Notes under the pieces: generated by a model
Database searches by the model: none
Told to the model about the DNA's origin: nothing
What the model saw: the letters and a program-made list of their open reading frames with translations, nothing else
Shown here: piece after piece, positions 10,926 to 21,382 of the stretch
Layout of the letters: each line of letters opens with the position of its first letter
Position numbering within the stretch: the stretch's first letter is position 1
Origin: Pseudeuparius sepicola
Taxonomy: Eukaryota; Arthropoda; Insecta; Coleoptera; Anthribidae
DNA length: 64,000 nt
Reading direction: 5' to 3'
NCBI GenBank assembly: GCA_963920635.1
Contig: OY987308.1
Coordinates: 7,320,225-7,384,224, forward strand
Made by a program: the position numbers and the translations under genes

Positions 10926-11565
10926 GAAGTGTTAGTCCTGTTTTTAAGAAACCACCACCAGTTCCTTTTGCTTTTCGAGAAAAAGTTATTAAAGAATTAG
11001 CTAAATTAGAAAAGGAAGGGGTAATAACGAAGGTATCGAACTCTACTTGGGGTAGGCAAATGGTATAGATGTAAGAATTTGTGCAAATTACAAGGTTACA
11101 CTTAACAAACATCTTAAGGATGTAAACCATCCTTTGCCTCGGGTTGATGAGATTTTTGCAGTTCTTCGAGGTGGAAAAAAATTTAGCAAGCTTGATTTTC
11201 TAAATGCTTATAATCAATTAGTAGTGGATGATGAAACATCAGAAAAGTTAGCTTGGAGCATCCGTATGGTATTTACAAGGTGAACAGGTTGCCGTATGGT
11301 ACTAAACCGGCATGCTCTATATTTCAGGCAATAGTAGAAAAGGTCCTACAGGGTTGTAAGGGTACAGTAAATTTTTTAGATGACGTGGTTGTCACTGGAA
11401 AAGATGAAAATGAACATTTTGAAAATTTGCGTGAAGTTTTTAGGAGACTAAATGACTCTGGTTTTAGGCTAAATGCAAAAAATGTTTATTCTTTCAAGAG
11501 AAAATAATTTACTTAGGTCATAAAATTTCTGCACAAGGTTTAGAAAAGGACGAGAAAAAAAATAG
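10926..11565 (+). pseudogene. Gypsy A reverse transcriptase
   Basis: Split over several frames but clear: VPFAFREKVIKEL, then RICANYKVTLNK, KLDFLNAYNQLVV, LPYGTKPACSIFQ and FLDD in the catalytic position, then YLGHKISAQG. A short deletion near 11055 removes part of fingers motif 1, and frameshifts near 11250, 11505 and 11555 interrupt the domain. Non-functional as read. Confidence 0.8.
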
Positions 11566-12240
11566 AAGCTATATTAAAAACTCCTCATCCTAAAAATAGG
11601 ACAGAAGTACGAGCTTTTGTTGGAATGGTTAATTATTACTCTAAATTTATTCCAAATTTATCTGAAAAATTAAAACCTATTTATGAACTCTTACAAAAAG
11701 AATCAAATTTTTTTTGGAATAATGCTTGTAATAATGCATTTAAGTATGCGAAAAATCAAATAGCTTCTGATAGAATTCTTATTTATTTTGACCTGAATAA
11801 ACCAATACGTCTCGCTTGTGACAGTAGTGAATATGGGATTGGAGCGGTGTTAATGCATGTTATGCCAGACGGTACTGAAAGACCAATCAGTTTTGTCTCA
11901 AGAGTTTTATCAAAAGCTGAAAGAAACTATAGTATGTTAGATAAGGAAGCACTTTGTATTTATTGGGCGACACAAAATTTTTTCCAATACTTAGCTGGTT
12001 GTAAATTTGAGATATTTACAGATCATAAACCTTTGGTCTCTTTATTTGGTGAATTTAAAAGCTTACCAAAAATGGCTTCGGGACGACTTCAAAGGTGGTG
12101 TTTATTTTTATCTCAATTTAACTATGTAATTAAGTATATAAAGGGAAAAGAAAATGTTAAGGCTGACGCTTTGAGCCGTCTCCCATTGCCCAATAGTGAA
12201 CCTGAAGAAAGTGAAATAATAGATAATTTAAATTTTCTTG
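11566..12240 (+). pseudogene. Gypsy A RNase H
   Basis: Within a 359-codon open stretch (11625-12704). MVNYYSKFIPNLS starts the connector. Then come RLACDSSEYGIGAVLMH, RNYSMLDKEALCIYWA, FEIFTDHKPLVSLF and KADALSRLP with the RNase H acidic residues. The best preserved part of Gypsy A. Confidence 0.85.
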
Positions 12241-13353
12241 AAAAAGTTGCTCCTATAAATTCAAATAAACTAAGGTTCGAAACTAGGAAAGATTCTTTAT
12301 TAGGTTGTGTTTTTAATTTAATTAGAAATGGATTTCCAAACTATAGTGATGATAACTTACTAAAACCATTTTTTAATAAAAAAAATGAACTATCAATAGA
12401 TAATGGTGTCATTATGTGGGGATACAGGGTAGTAGTACCTGTCAAACTCAGACAACAACTTCTTGCAGAGCTACATAGTACACATGAAGGTATTAGCAAA
12501 ATGAAGGCTAATGCTAGAGCATATTTTTGGTGGCCTTCCTTGGACAAAGACATTGAATCGTTTGTAAATAACTGTAGGATTTGTTATTTTGTTATACTTC
12601 TAGGCACGAACCTAGTAAGTCAACGGTTATGCCATGTGTTCAATCAAAGTTTTTCTTTGAGCGTATACATGCCGATTTTCTTGGTCCTGTACGTGGTAAG
12701 ATGATATTAATTATTGTTGATACTTACTCAAAATGGCCTCAAGCGTTTGTGATGAAAATTATTGATGCTTTATCGACCGTAGACAAATTTAGGGAATGTT
12801 TTTCTAGATTTGGCTTGCCAAAAGTAGTGGTAACAGACAATGGTCCACAGTTCTGCTCTGAAGAATTTTCAAAATTTTTAAGTTTAAATAATATTAACAC
12901 ATGACCTCTCCCCCGTATCATCCTTCGACAAATGGAATAGCTGAAAATGCTGTAAAATCATTTAAGAATAGTATACTTAAAATACTCAGGGATGAAACTA
13001 ATAGTGATTTATCTTTTGAAACTGCTATGCAACGATATTTGTTTCACTATAGAAATTCAGTGCATATCACTACTGGTGTCACACCAGCTAGTTTAGTTTT
13101 TAAAGGTAAACCACGAAATAGATTTGACTTATTAACAGAAAAGAGTGACAGAAATGTACTCTATGGAAATAAAAAGAAAGAAAGAGTGTTTATATTAGGT
13201 GATTTGGTGTTATGTAGGGATTATAGAAACCCAAATAAAAAGTGTTGGGTAGAGGCTAAAATTGACGAAGTTTTGGGAAATCGTCTTTATTTGTGTAAAC
13301 TTTTGAAAGAGGATATAATATGGAAAAGACATAAATCAGATTTTGGAAGGTAA
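12241..13353 (+). pseudogene. Gypsy A integrase
   Basis: The HHCC region begins LAELHSTHEGISKMKA and continues FWWPSLDKDIESFVNNCRIC. A small deletion and frame change near 12575-12585 follow. The DDE core is at 12660-12990: HADFLGP, VTDNGPQF and NGIAENAVK. A frame break near 12900 separates the last motif. The end of the module (LVLCRDYRNPNKKCWVEAKI) matches the integrase C-terminus of this clade. Confidence 0.8.
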
Positions 13354-13708
13354 ATTTAACTTTGACTCTGAAGTTAACAGTAAGAATGAATTTCTTAAGA
13401 CGTCGTTTGAGCCTATTTTGCCAACTGTGTTAAAGGGAAGTGAATTACCGGAATTACCAATTTGTGACAATAATAATAAAGGACGGTCTGATGCGGAGGC
13501 CGCAGAATTACCAATTTGTGACAATAATAATAAAGGACGGTCTGATGCGGAGGCCGCAGTAAATGCTGATTCTGACTTAACCGAGAATAGAGTTAGTGTT
13601 AGTCCTAAGGTTAGTATAGTAAAAGATGCCCACAGCAAGAATTTAGATTTAAATGTAAATCTAAGGCCAAGGAGAGATATTAAACCTCCCGTGCGTTTAG
13701 ATCTGTGA
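13343..13708 (+). pseudogene. Gypsy A pol C-terminal tail with 54-bp tandem duplication
   Basis: Reads through a Ser/Asn/Asp-rich tail and ends RPRRDIKPPVRLDL, a basic motif common at the end of this Gypsy lineage. 13451-13504 and 13505-13558 are an exact direct duplication encoding 18 residues twice. The frame differs from the integrase core. A purine-rich GTGAGGGGAG tract precedes the 3' LTR. Confidence 0.6.
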
Positions 13709-13717
13709 GGGGAGTAT

Positions 13718-13924
13718 TGTTGTATCTTGTAATAAAAGGTTTAATGTATGCAACCATACATTCATATGGGGCTAGACCCTCTTAGAAATAAACACAATGT
13801 GGTTGTTATGTAAAAAACTAACAATAGAATGTCAAGTTTGATTTTTGATAATAAAAGAGTCCAGTTCAGTTTTGCCTTTTAATAATTATCGAATTACTGT
13901 AATAAATTCGGCTACTACACAGCA
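13718..13924 (+). repeat. Gypsy A 3' LTR
   Basis: 207 bp, TGTTGTATCTTG to CTACACAGCA, matching 9283-9489 with about three substitutions. It is followed by GTTAA, the right target duplication. Confidence 0.9.
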
Positions 13925-14294
13925 GTTAAGATTGATAACGCGGTTACAGAAGTTTAGTGGAGTTTCGTTTGGCATTTGTTTAACTCTTTGCAAGTCTTGG
14001 ATTAGTGCATTTAGATCTCTCGGATCTCCAAAGTGAGTTTGAAGTAAACCAGATATGTCATCCCATGAAGAAAGATCTCTTGAATTTACGATTTGAGCTG
14101 CTCTACCCTTTAATTGATTTTTAATACGTATCGTTAATAGGACTGTTTGATTATTATCACATAATTGGAAGGCTGTATTACATGCAGATAAAAATGTATT
14201 TAGGGCGATTGAATCACCTTCGAATTCAGGGATCAGTGCAAAAATATCTTTTAAATTATAGCCAGTATCAGTTTCGTTTTCGTTATTAGAATTA
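13925..14294 (-). repeat. Duplicated gag N-terminal block, copy A
   Basis: 370 bp of element 1 gag, from GTTAAGATTG to GAATTA. The same 370 bp recurs at 15463-15832 with about four substitutions. Between them lies 1168 bp of non-gag filler. Its left end coincides with the Gypsy A target duplication. Confidence 0.85.
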
Positions 14295-15462
14295 ACAAAG
14301 GGTGCCTTGAAGAGGGCTAATATAACATGTATGTCTGTCTCGGCGGTAAGTGGTAAAAACGAAATTATACGTTGGTGATAATATTATGCAATAAAGAATC
14401 TCGGTTTTTGACGATTGTACTCAACGGAATCTATTGTGAACTTTTATTTACTGTGAAAATTAGAAATAGAGCTCGAAAATTTACAACGCGCCTTTAAAAT
14501 AATGGAAATTAAATGAAATGAAAGAAAAAAAATTAAAATGTTACTGTTGTACAAGGATCGTTCGATACATCGAAAATATATGTTTTCCACTAAAATTTCT
14601 ATGATTTGTGCCCACAAATTAAATTCGAAGAAAACATGGTTGTCCCATTTAACTGAATTTCTGATGGAAAACATGGCCGACAGTTTTTATATGACTTAGT
14701 AGTTGTACAACTTCAGTCAAACTACTAAGAGGTCATAAATAGTTATAAAGCTGTCAAACGACTATTAAGAAGTTATAAAGCGACTAAAATCCAAATTACA
14801 AAATAAGTATTTGTATGCGCATGTGCGTCGAGGATTTGTATTGATCAGGGCCGTCTTTAGGAATTTCTGCAGTCCGGGGTAGGTGCCTCGTTAAGTTAGT
14901 AGTCGTGTTAGTAGTAGCAGTATAAAAAAAGATTTGTATGACAAAACTGATTTAATACAATTAGGTACTTTTTTACATTTTTAAAAATTATGCTATCAAT
15001 TTCTGCATATTCTTGTTGCAGTGCTGGTCTATAATATAGGTAGCAATGTCGGACTGTTTTAAAATAGTGCAGCCGAACGAAAATGGATTAACAAAACTGA
15101 CAGTTGTCCCATCAGGTTGGGAAAATAAAAATATTTCATATTGGCCTACCACATAAAAATGTGATGTGACTGACCCATCCAGTAAGCCAGACAACAGCTG
15201 GAAGAAATTTTCATGTCAACTGAAACGCACAGGTTATGTTACGTATGAACAAGCTAACGAATAGTTAGACATGATGACTGGTAGATCCGACACTGATGAT
15301 GGAATTTCAGTTAACTGTAAACGACGTCGCATGGTGAAAAGGCAGAACGTTTCTGTTGATAACTTTCAGCACTTATTGCTAGGTATTCTAATTTTAATGG
15401 GTCTTTTTCGCACATTTTCTCCGATTTTTTTGCAACCGAGAAAGTCTAAAATTAAATATAAA
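14295..15462 (+). repeat. Filler copied from the element 1 LTR end and its right flank
   Basis: Matches 43685-44851 over its whole length with few differences: the last 32 bp of the element 1 LTR, the TGTA duplication and 1.1 kb of the flanking sequence. It includes a copy of the candidate DUF4806-type first exon with the same internal stop. It sits between the two 370-bp gag copies. The minus-strand 68-aa ORF here is antisense to that exon. Confidence 0.8.
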
Positions 15463-15852
15463 GTTAAGATTGTTAACGCGGTTACAGAAGTTTAGTGGAG
15501 TTTCGTTTGGCATTTGTTTAACTCTTTGCAAGTCTTGGATTAGTGCATTTAGATCTCTCGGATCTCCAAAGTGAGTTTGAAGTAAACTAGATATGTCATC
15601 CCATGAAGAAAGATCTCTTCAATTTACGATTTGAGCTGCTCTACCCTTTAATTGATTTTTAATACGTATCGTTAATAGGACTGTTTGATTATTATCACAT
15701 AATTGGAAGGCTGTATTACATGCAGATAAAAATGTATTTAGGGCGATTGAATCACCTTCGAATTCAGGGATCAGTGCAAAAATATCTTTTAAATTATAGC
15801 CAGTATCAGTTTCGTTTTCGTTATTGGAATTAATTGGATTTTCTTGAGACAT
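15463..15852 (-). pseudogene. Gypsy element 1 gag N-terminus (copy B)
   Basis: From the Met at 15852 the minus strand encodes 77 residues of an errantivirus-like Gag start (DIFALIPEFEGDSIALNTFL and LTIRIKNQLKGRAAQIV), then stops at 15619. The similarity continues in copy A frames. Copy B runs to 15463, where it meets the filler. Confidence 0.65.
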
Positions 15853-16532
15853 TTCGTATAACTTTTTGTATATAGCAAGAATGAATTTGAATTGTTTAAA
15901 TAAATATTAAGAGTAGTTTGAATGGCACAAAAAAAATATATAAAAATAGGACAAAATAGAACACAATGTGGTAACAAAATGACTTACGCTAACATCTAAG
16001 ACAGACGACAGGCACGGCAGACGCTTTTGATTCAGGGCTCTACTGATGTCTCCACTCTTCAGGTACCCAGGGATTCCAACCTTCGGAGCTCTCGTTGCGG
16101 ACAACTTCCTGCGTTGTGGATTTACTACTCTTGAATTGTCTTCTTTCTTGCTTAATTTCAGGAACTTGTAGATTTTCAGGAACTTGCAGATTTCAGGAAC
16201 TTGTAGATTTCAGGAACTTGTAGATTTCAGGAACTTGTGGATTTCAGAATTTGTAGAACTTGCGGATTTCAGAATTTGTAGAACTTGCGGATTTCAGAAT
16301 TTGTAGAACTTGCGGTTTTCAGGAAATTGCGGATTTTAGAATTTGTAGAAGTTGCGGATTTCAGGAACTTGCGGATTTCGGAATTTGTAGAACTCGCGGA
16401 TTTCAGGAACTTGCGGATTTCAGAATTTGTAGAACTTGCGGATTTCAGGAACTTATTCTTTTTCGTGGATAAGGATTCACAGGGTTTCTTGGTCTACCCT
16501 CTTTGTGAAACCCAAACAGCTGCCACCAAATT
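15853..16532 (-). other. Gypsy element 1 leader with short tandem repeats
   Basis: Untranslated leader between gag and the 5' LTR. 16150-16470 is an irregular tandem array of units such as AACTTGCGGATTTCAGGAAC and a longer variant containing AGAATTTGTAG. Next to the LTR the minus strand reads TTTGGTGGCAGCTG, where a primer-binding site would be, but I cannot match it to a tRNA with confidence. Short ORFs across the array are by-products of its repeats. Confidence 0.6.
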
Positions 16533-16884
16533 TGTTAACGAGCCGAGACGGTAAACGGTTTTTTAAAAAACTATTTATTTATTTACACACACGATTTACA
16601 ATTTATAAAATGGACAGAGTGACGAGCAGCAAGACTTACAATCAACTGATTACTTAGTACAGTACTTATCTACTTATCTACTAGTGTTGAACAAAGACCT
16701 GAGCTCTTAGCTGCAGGTGTAGCTTCTGGAAATGGCTAGGCAGAAAATATGCTTGGTTTGATGACAATGCAAACCTTGAAGTTTAGGAAGAAAATAATAG
16801 GCTTTGTTTAAAGTAGACGTTGAATGAGCAGAAATATGATATAAATTAATAGAGATAAGAAACATTGTATGGAGGTGACTTTAA
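16533..16884 (-). repeat. Gypsy element 1 5' LTR, first fragment
   Basis: 352 bp matching 1759-2110 of the 3' LTR. It ends abruptly at GGTGACTTTAA. The missing 38 bp are found, in the same orientation, at 43679-43716. Confidence 0.9.
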
Positions 16885-17744
16885 GAGGCTACGATACTTA
16901 TGAAATCCGCCTCAAGTGCCCGACTCAATTCAGGACAAACGTCGCTCGATTAGATATGCCTATCCTTTTCCTTCCTCTAGTCCCCACGACTCCCCACTCC
17001 AGCCTGCCCCTTCATAGTGCTATGATTGAGGGGCAGCCGGCCGTAGTTACTACACTGAGAAAAATCTGTCACTTTGTAAAAAAACCCTGTTTAATTCAAT
17101 ATGAGATATTATTCCTCAAACTCAAGCAAAAGCTTTTTTGCAACTAACAATAATCAATTCAATGACAATTGATATTGAATTGTAATGAATAATTTAAATG
17201 TAATATTTTATTTCAATAAATAGCATGTTCTGGAATTGATTCTATAATACTTCTTTTCTAAGCACATTCTTTTGTCAGAACAACATAACATAACGTTTCA
17301 CAACTACTGTCACTGAATTTTTGCTGGATTTGTAATAATTGTGGGTACTAATCTCAATTATAATTATTAGTAATATATCATATTATTGCCTAAATAATAA
17401 GCAAATGATGTGTAAAATGCAAATCAAGTTGCTAGTGTAGCAACTTATAATTGACAAAACAGAAATGTTGCAGATGAGATCAATAAATTAATAACATTTA
17501 ATTTTAGTGGATACAAGTTCTAGTAACCCCCAGTTTGTTAATAGCCATTCACTTGCACAGTATTCATTATGACTACGAACGATATAAAATGTATGGTTGA
17601 TTCAAAACCTTTGCGATCATTAATTTGCGATCATTGATTTTGGTAAATTACTCAGTCAAGGTCACAGCTTTTTTTACTAACGTGTTTGTAATAGGATATT
17701 AGTTCAGTCGAGTAAAAAGTACTTGATTCAATCTAACTTGTATT
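16885..17744. other. Left end of the 26.8-kb block, no gene seen
   Basis: Starts with the short terminal repeat. A C-rich patch lies at about 16970-17040, then AT-rich sequence follows. I see no convincing exon or known repeat. Confidence 0.4.
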
Positions 17745-18350
17745 TACGAAGGCGTAGAAGGGCCACTTTTCTTTAAAATATTTTCTTCGCCTTTAATTTG
17801 GTGATATAACACGAAATTAATATTTATTTCATGATATAAAGCGAAATTATATTTAATTTCGAGATAATTAACGCAAAATTAAATATCGCTTCGTGATATA
17901 ACGCGAAATTATATTTAATTACGTGAAATTAACGCAAAATTAAATATCGCTTCGTGATATAACTCGAAATTATATTTTACTCCGAGTTATAAGGCGAAAT
18001 TATATTTAATTTCGTGATAATTAACGCAAAATTAAATATCGCTTCGTGATATAACGCGAAATTATATTTAATTACGTGAAATTAACGCGAAATTAAATAT
18101 TGCTTCTTGATATAACGCGAAATTATATTTTATTTGGAGTTATAACGCGAAATTATATTTAATTTCGAGATAATTAACGGGAAATTAAATATGTATTCGG
18201 AGATACTGCTAACTGGCGTCTATTCTGTTGGTGTTGGCGACGTTCGCGTTTGTTTCGCTCATTAAACTTCAGTATATTACCTATTTGTAGTTGTGTACTA
18301 CTCCGGAAAACTGGAAAATAGGTAAGAAGTGCCAATATTATCAATATACC
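17745..18350 (+). repeat. AT-rich interspersed repeat with internal tandem array, copy 1
   Basis: Starts ACGAAGGCGTAGAAGGGCC and ends ACCATTAGGGC. The middle (about 17800-18190) is an irregular tandem array of units built from GATATAACGCGAAATTATAT and TAATTAACGCAAAATTAAAT. The same repeat occurs inverted at 40548-40945 with a shorter array. No coding capacity. Family unknown to me. Confidence 0.7.
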
Positions 18351-18354
18351 ATTA

Positions 18355-18495
18355 GGGCTTATATTATTTATGTCGAAGCTGCGATCAACGATAAAAGCGG
18401 CAATAACCATAACAACGCAGGCTTGTCAACCAATAGCCTGAAGTTACCTTCGCGTTGCTCTCGTTTATCGTAACTCCGACATAAACGCAGCAATA
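18355..18495. repeat. Short imperfect hairpin
   Basis: TTATGTCGAAGCTGCG near the left and CGACATAAACGCAGC near the right form an imperfect inverted repeat around the core. Possibly a MITE or an extension of the repeat to its left. Confidence 0.4.
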
Positions 18496-19476
18496 ATTGA
18501 TCATTTATAGTAGATGCGTGTTCTGATGAACTTCATTCGTCAGAACTTGTTGGTCGCGTACCTAAATTTTTATGGTATGGCCATATGTGCCCACCACTGT
18601 TGCCAACCTGAGCGTTACCTATGAGGTCGTAGCAACAGTTAAAAAAGTATTGTACTTTAGTGAACATGCCGAACTTTATCTGAAGCGATTATAGAAATTC
18701 TTAGTTTAATTAATTAATTTTGATAATAAATTACAAACCTACGATATAGTTAGGGGAATATCGAATATATTATATTTAATTCACCCACAAATCACAGTTC
18801 ATGTTACGTTTAAAATAAAGCAAAACCACAACAAAACACCTCATTTTAAAAACTTATCTACAGTTATTTTCAGTTCTTATTATAATTGTATTTATATAAA
18901 TGCTTAGGTGAATAAAACTCGCTACCACAGACGGACGCCTACGTCAGACGGTAATCTCTCTCTAACTCATCAATATTCGATTCGTTGGTCAGAGACAGCC
19001 TCTGATAACCTTAACAAGTATACTTACCGCAGATATAGTACACCCTATACGGAGCTGCGGATCTACGATCTACAGGTCAGAGTGGCGTTGGTTTAGTGTT
19101 GAAGGTCGCGAGTTCAAATCTCAAGTCAAAAGTGTTTTTTTTTTATTTCTATGTTTGGAGCGTACCCTGTCTTCTAGGATGTTCCTTTACTTTCAAAAAG
19201 TAACTATTGTAACTTGTACATTTTTGTCATTTTTTCCAGTAACTAGTTACATTTCTAATCTTCTGAAGTAACTGGTTACTGCAGAGGTAACTAGGTACTT
19301 TTTGAAAGTAACTTTACTAGCACTGCCATCTACAACCACCCAACCGTACTAGTCCGTAGATCGACTGGGAGCTGTATTATCGGGTAATCTCCACTATGTG
19401 TCCGTGTCCAGCCTAACCTCTATGTTTATACTGCAAAGCTGCAATAAACAAAATAAGTATAGTTCTTGTTGTGTAC
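18496..19476. other. Non-coding stretch with a possible tRNA-derived SINE piece
   Basis: Mostly unremarkable. At about 19075-19132, GCGAGTTCAAATCTC resembles a Pol III B box and is followed by a long T run, so a tRNA-derived SINE fragment is possible. 19190-19320 has several GTAACT/AGTTAC palindromic words. No gene seen. Confidence 0.3.
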
Positions 19477-19482
19477 CGCGCG

Positions 19483-19707
19483 ACTTAAATTCAGTGAACG
19501 CAGATACTGGTTTTTAAAAAGATTTATTTTTCTCAAAAGGTACAATCTACAATAGATGTGAACCGTGAAATGGCTATGTCGAGACTGAATACACAAGAAC
19601 GGGTGAAAACATAAAAAGTAACATTACTGCTGACAAAGGTGTTACATTACAATTATTACAAGAACTGCTTGTTTAACAAGTGTTTTCTAGTTGGTGTTGA
19701 TATAACT
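19483..19707 (-). repeat. Gypsy element 2 3' LTR
   Basis: 225 bp with one difference from 26674-26898. On the minus strand a purine-rich tract, GGGGATGGAGG, lies just upstream (19708-19720) and serves as polypurine tract. Confidence 0.9.
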
Positions 19708-19735
19708 CCTCCATCCCCAAATCGAGGTATATTTT

Positions 19736-21382
19736 TCAGTGGTTGAAAAATATCCGAGGGTTGGCTTGTGGATTTTCTTCCGCTTGGGCCGGTGCTACGT
19801 CTGTACATCTTCTTTTCTTGACTTGAATTATTAAAATGTACAATAAGGCAATCAGAATAAGTCCATAAATTGGTAATGTCCAAAAACTGGTTGACAGCGG
19901 ATCTAGTGATTCTTCTACCGGTGTTAATCGTTGTTGGTCCATTTGAAGCTTATGTATTTCGTCAAGTCGAATATTTTGTAGCTTTAGTGTTGGTAATTTT
20001 CTGGGGTTTTCGGTTGTTGCAATTTTGATTTCTGGTAATAACAAGGGTTGTCCCTGATTTACGGATTTGTCATTAATAAAGTTATAATGTTTCAGTCGGA
20101 ATTGGCATCCAGTCGGGATATTGATGAGATAATTTCCTTGAAGTGTTATGAAGTCGGTAGTTTCACATAATGTTTGGATTTTCGTTTTATTGGGAAAAAT
20201 TCCAATATAGTGTGAATTGTCAATTTCTTGTACGAATTCTTCGTTAACTCGAACAGGGGTGAGCTGGCAGTTCCTTGGCGTAATCGTCAGTTGAAGTAAT
20301 TGGAATAAACAATCTTCTTTAACTGCTCCTTCGATGAGAGAGTTTTCGGGACAGTAGAATTTGGGATGCAGGTTGGTGCAGGGAAGTGATACATATTGGT
20401 AGAAATTCTCATTCATGATCAGATATGTATTTTTAGGAATTATTGTGGTGGAATTTTGTGTTGGAATAGAAAATAAGTGATAGTATGAAAACGATTCTGG
20501 CATAGTGATTGGAAAGTGAACAACGAAAATTATTTTCGATCCTGAATAGTAAGATTCTACATTTAGAACATCGTAATATCGATGAATGTCTGTTTTTAAG
20601 GGAAAAATTAACTGTTCAGGTGAATAAAGAGTTTCTAAAATTTTTATAATATGTTGCAAATCATCAATTTTTAGTATGCTACTATGAACTTTACCTAGTC
20701 GGGAAAATGTCACAGCATTTTCTATGTCGTTTAATAACTGTAAAACCACGTTTAGTAGTAAATTAATTTGGTCTAAAATATCTCTGATTTTTGTATAAAT
20801 TATGAATTCTGATTCAAACTTATTAACAAAATCTTCTATTACGATATTTAAGCGTTTTGTTATAAGTTCTTGATCATGTTTAATTAATGAAACTGTTTTA
20901 TTAAAATTATTGATAATTCTTGTCGTCAATGAGATTTCTTTGTTTAACTTTTTGACAACAATTTTTTGATTATCCTGTAGATTCTTAATAGCTTGATCGT
21001 AATAGTAGGCATCGTCTGCATCTAAATTTCCGGTAATGGTTTTTATTATGGAACCTAATCCGTTTATAAGACCACGTTTTGTTCTACCAGCTGGATTGAG
21101 TGTGTCGAACTTTGTTTCTGCTGTATGTAACTGATACTTTAAAGCTTTATCAAAATTAATTAGGTCAACGGCGAAAGCATTTTTAAAGAAATCTTTCGCA
21201 ACAAGGGAAATATCACTGTACTGATTTTTAATGAGTTCAATTTCATTTTTTATGGGGTTAAGATCAATGTAATGAATAAAGGTATGGGTTCGGGAGTAAA
21301 CTTTGGCAGTTCCAAGTTTATAAGGAAGGATCCCTGGATTTTTGTCGAGTTTAGTTATGGTTATGTCTGTCTGTACCTGCAC
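19736..21382 (-). CDS. env: Env: baculovirus-F-like envelope fusion glycoprotein of Gypsy 2
   Basis: 548 open codons with no breaks. A furin-type R-T-K-R at residues 100-103 precedes GLINGLGS, the fusion-peptide start of F-like proteins. A helical region follows, then Cys-containing folds, and a hydrophobic anchor about residues 500-523 (LPIYGLILIALLYILII) followed by a basic cytoplasmic tail. No signal peptide is seen at the first Met. In errantiviruses env is made from a spliced mRNA whose leader may supply the start. The first 32 bases overlap the end of pol in another frame. The family mediates membrane fusion; whether this copy is expressed is unknown. Confidence 0.85.
   Translation of the reverse strand: MQVQTDITITKLDKNPGILPYKLGTAKVYSRTHTFIHYIDLNPIKNEIELIKNQYSDISLVAKDFFKNAFAVDLINFDKALKYQLHTAETKFDTLNPAGRTKRGLINGLGSIIKTITGNLDADDAYYYDQAIKNLQDNQKIVVKKLNKEISLTTRIINNFNKTVSLIKHDQELITKRLNIVIEDFVNKFESEFIIYTKIRDILDQINLLLNVVLQLLNDIENAVTFSRLGKVHSSILKIDDLQHIIKILETLYSPEQLIFPLKTDIHRYYDVLNVESYYSGSKIIFVVHFPITMPESFSYYHLFSIPTQNSTTIIPKNTYLIMNENFYQYVSLPCTNLHPKFYCPENSLIEGAVKEDCLFQLLQLTITPRNCQLTPVRVNEEFVQEIDNSHYIGIFPNKTKIQTLCETTDFITLQGNYLINIPTGCQFRLKHYNFINDKSVNQGQPLLLPEIKIATTENPRKLPTLKLQNIRLDEIHKLQMDQQRLTPVEESLDPLSTSFWTLPIYGLILIALLYILIIQVKKRRCTDVAPAQAEENPQANPRIFFNH

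Larger units (their letters stand above)
9283..13924 (+). mobile_element. Gypsy A (mag-like) nested in element 1 gag
   Basis: 4642-bp plus-strand LTR retroelement with 207-bp LTRs at both ends and a GTTAA target duplication (9278-9282 and 13925-13929). Order: LTR, gag with two zinc knuckles, protease, reverse transcriptase, RNase H, integrase, Ser/Asp-rich tail, LTR; no env. The domains resemble the mag / K02A2.6-type Gypsy lineage. Several frameshifts break the coding region. The LTRs differ at about three positions, so it is fairly recent. Confidence 0.9.

Noticed and set aside
14988..15194. Minus-strand 68-aa ORF, also at 44377-44619
   Set aside because: It is antisense to the candidate DUF4806-type exon, whose protein pattern is more convincing.
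16150..16470. Regular short repeats resembling a CRISPR array
   Set aside because: Units are irregular, abut without unique spacers and lie in a retroelement leader in eukaryotic DNA.
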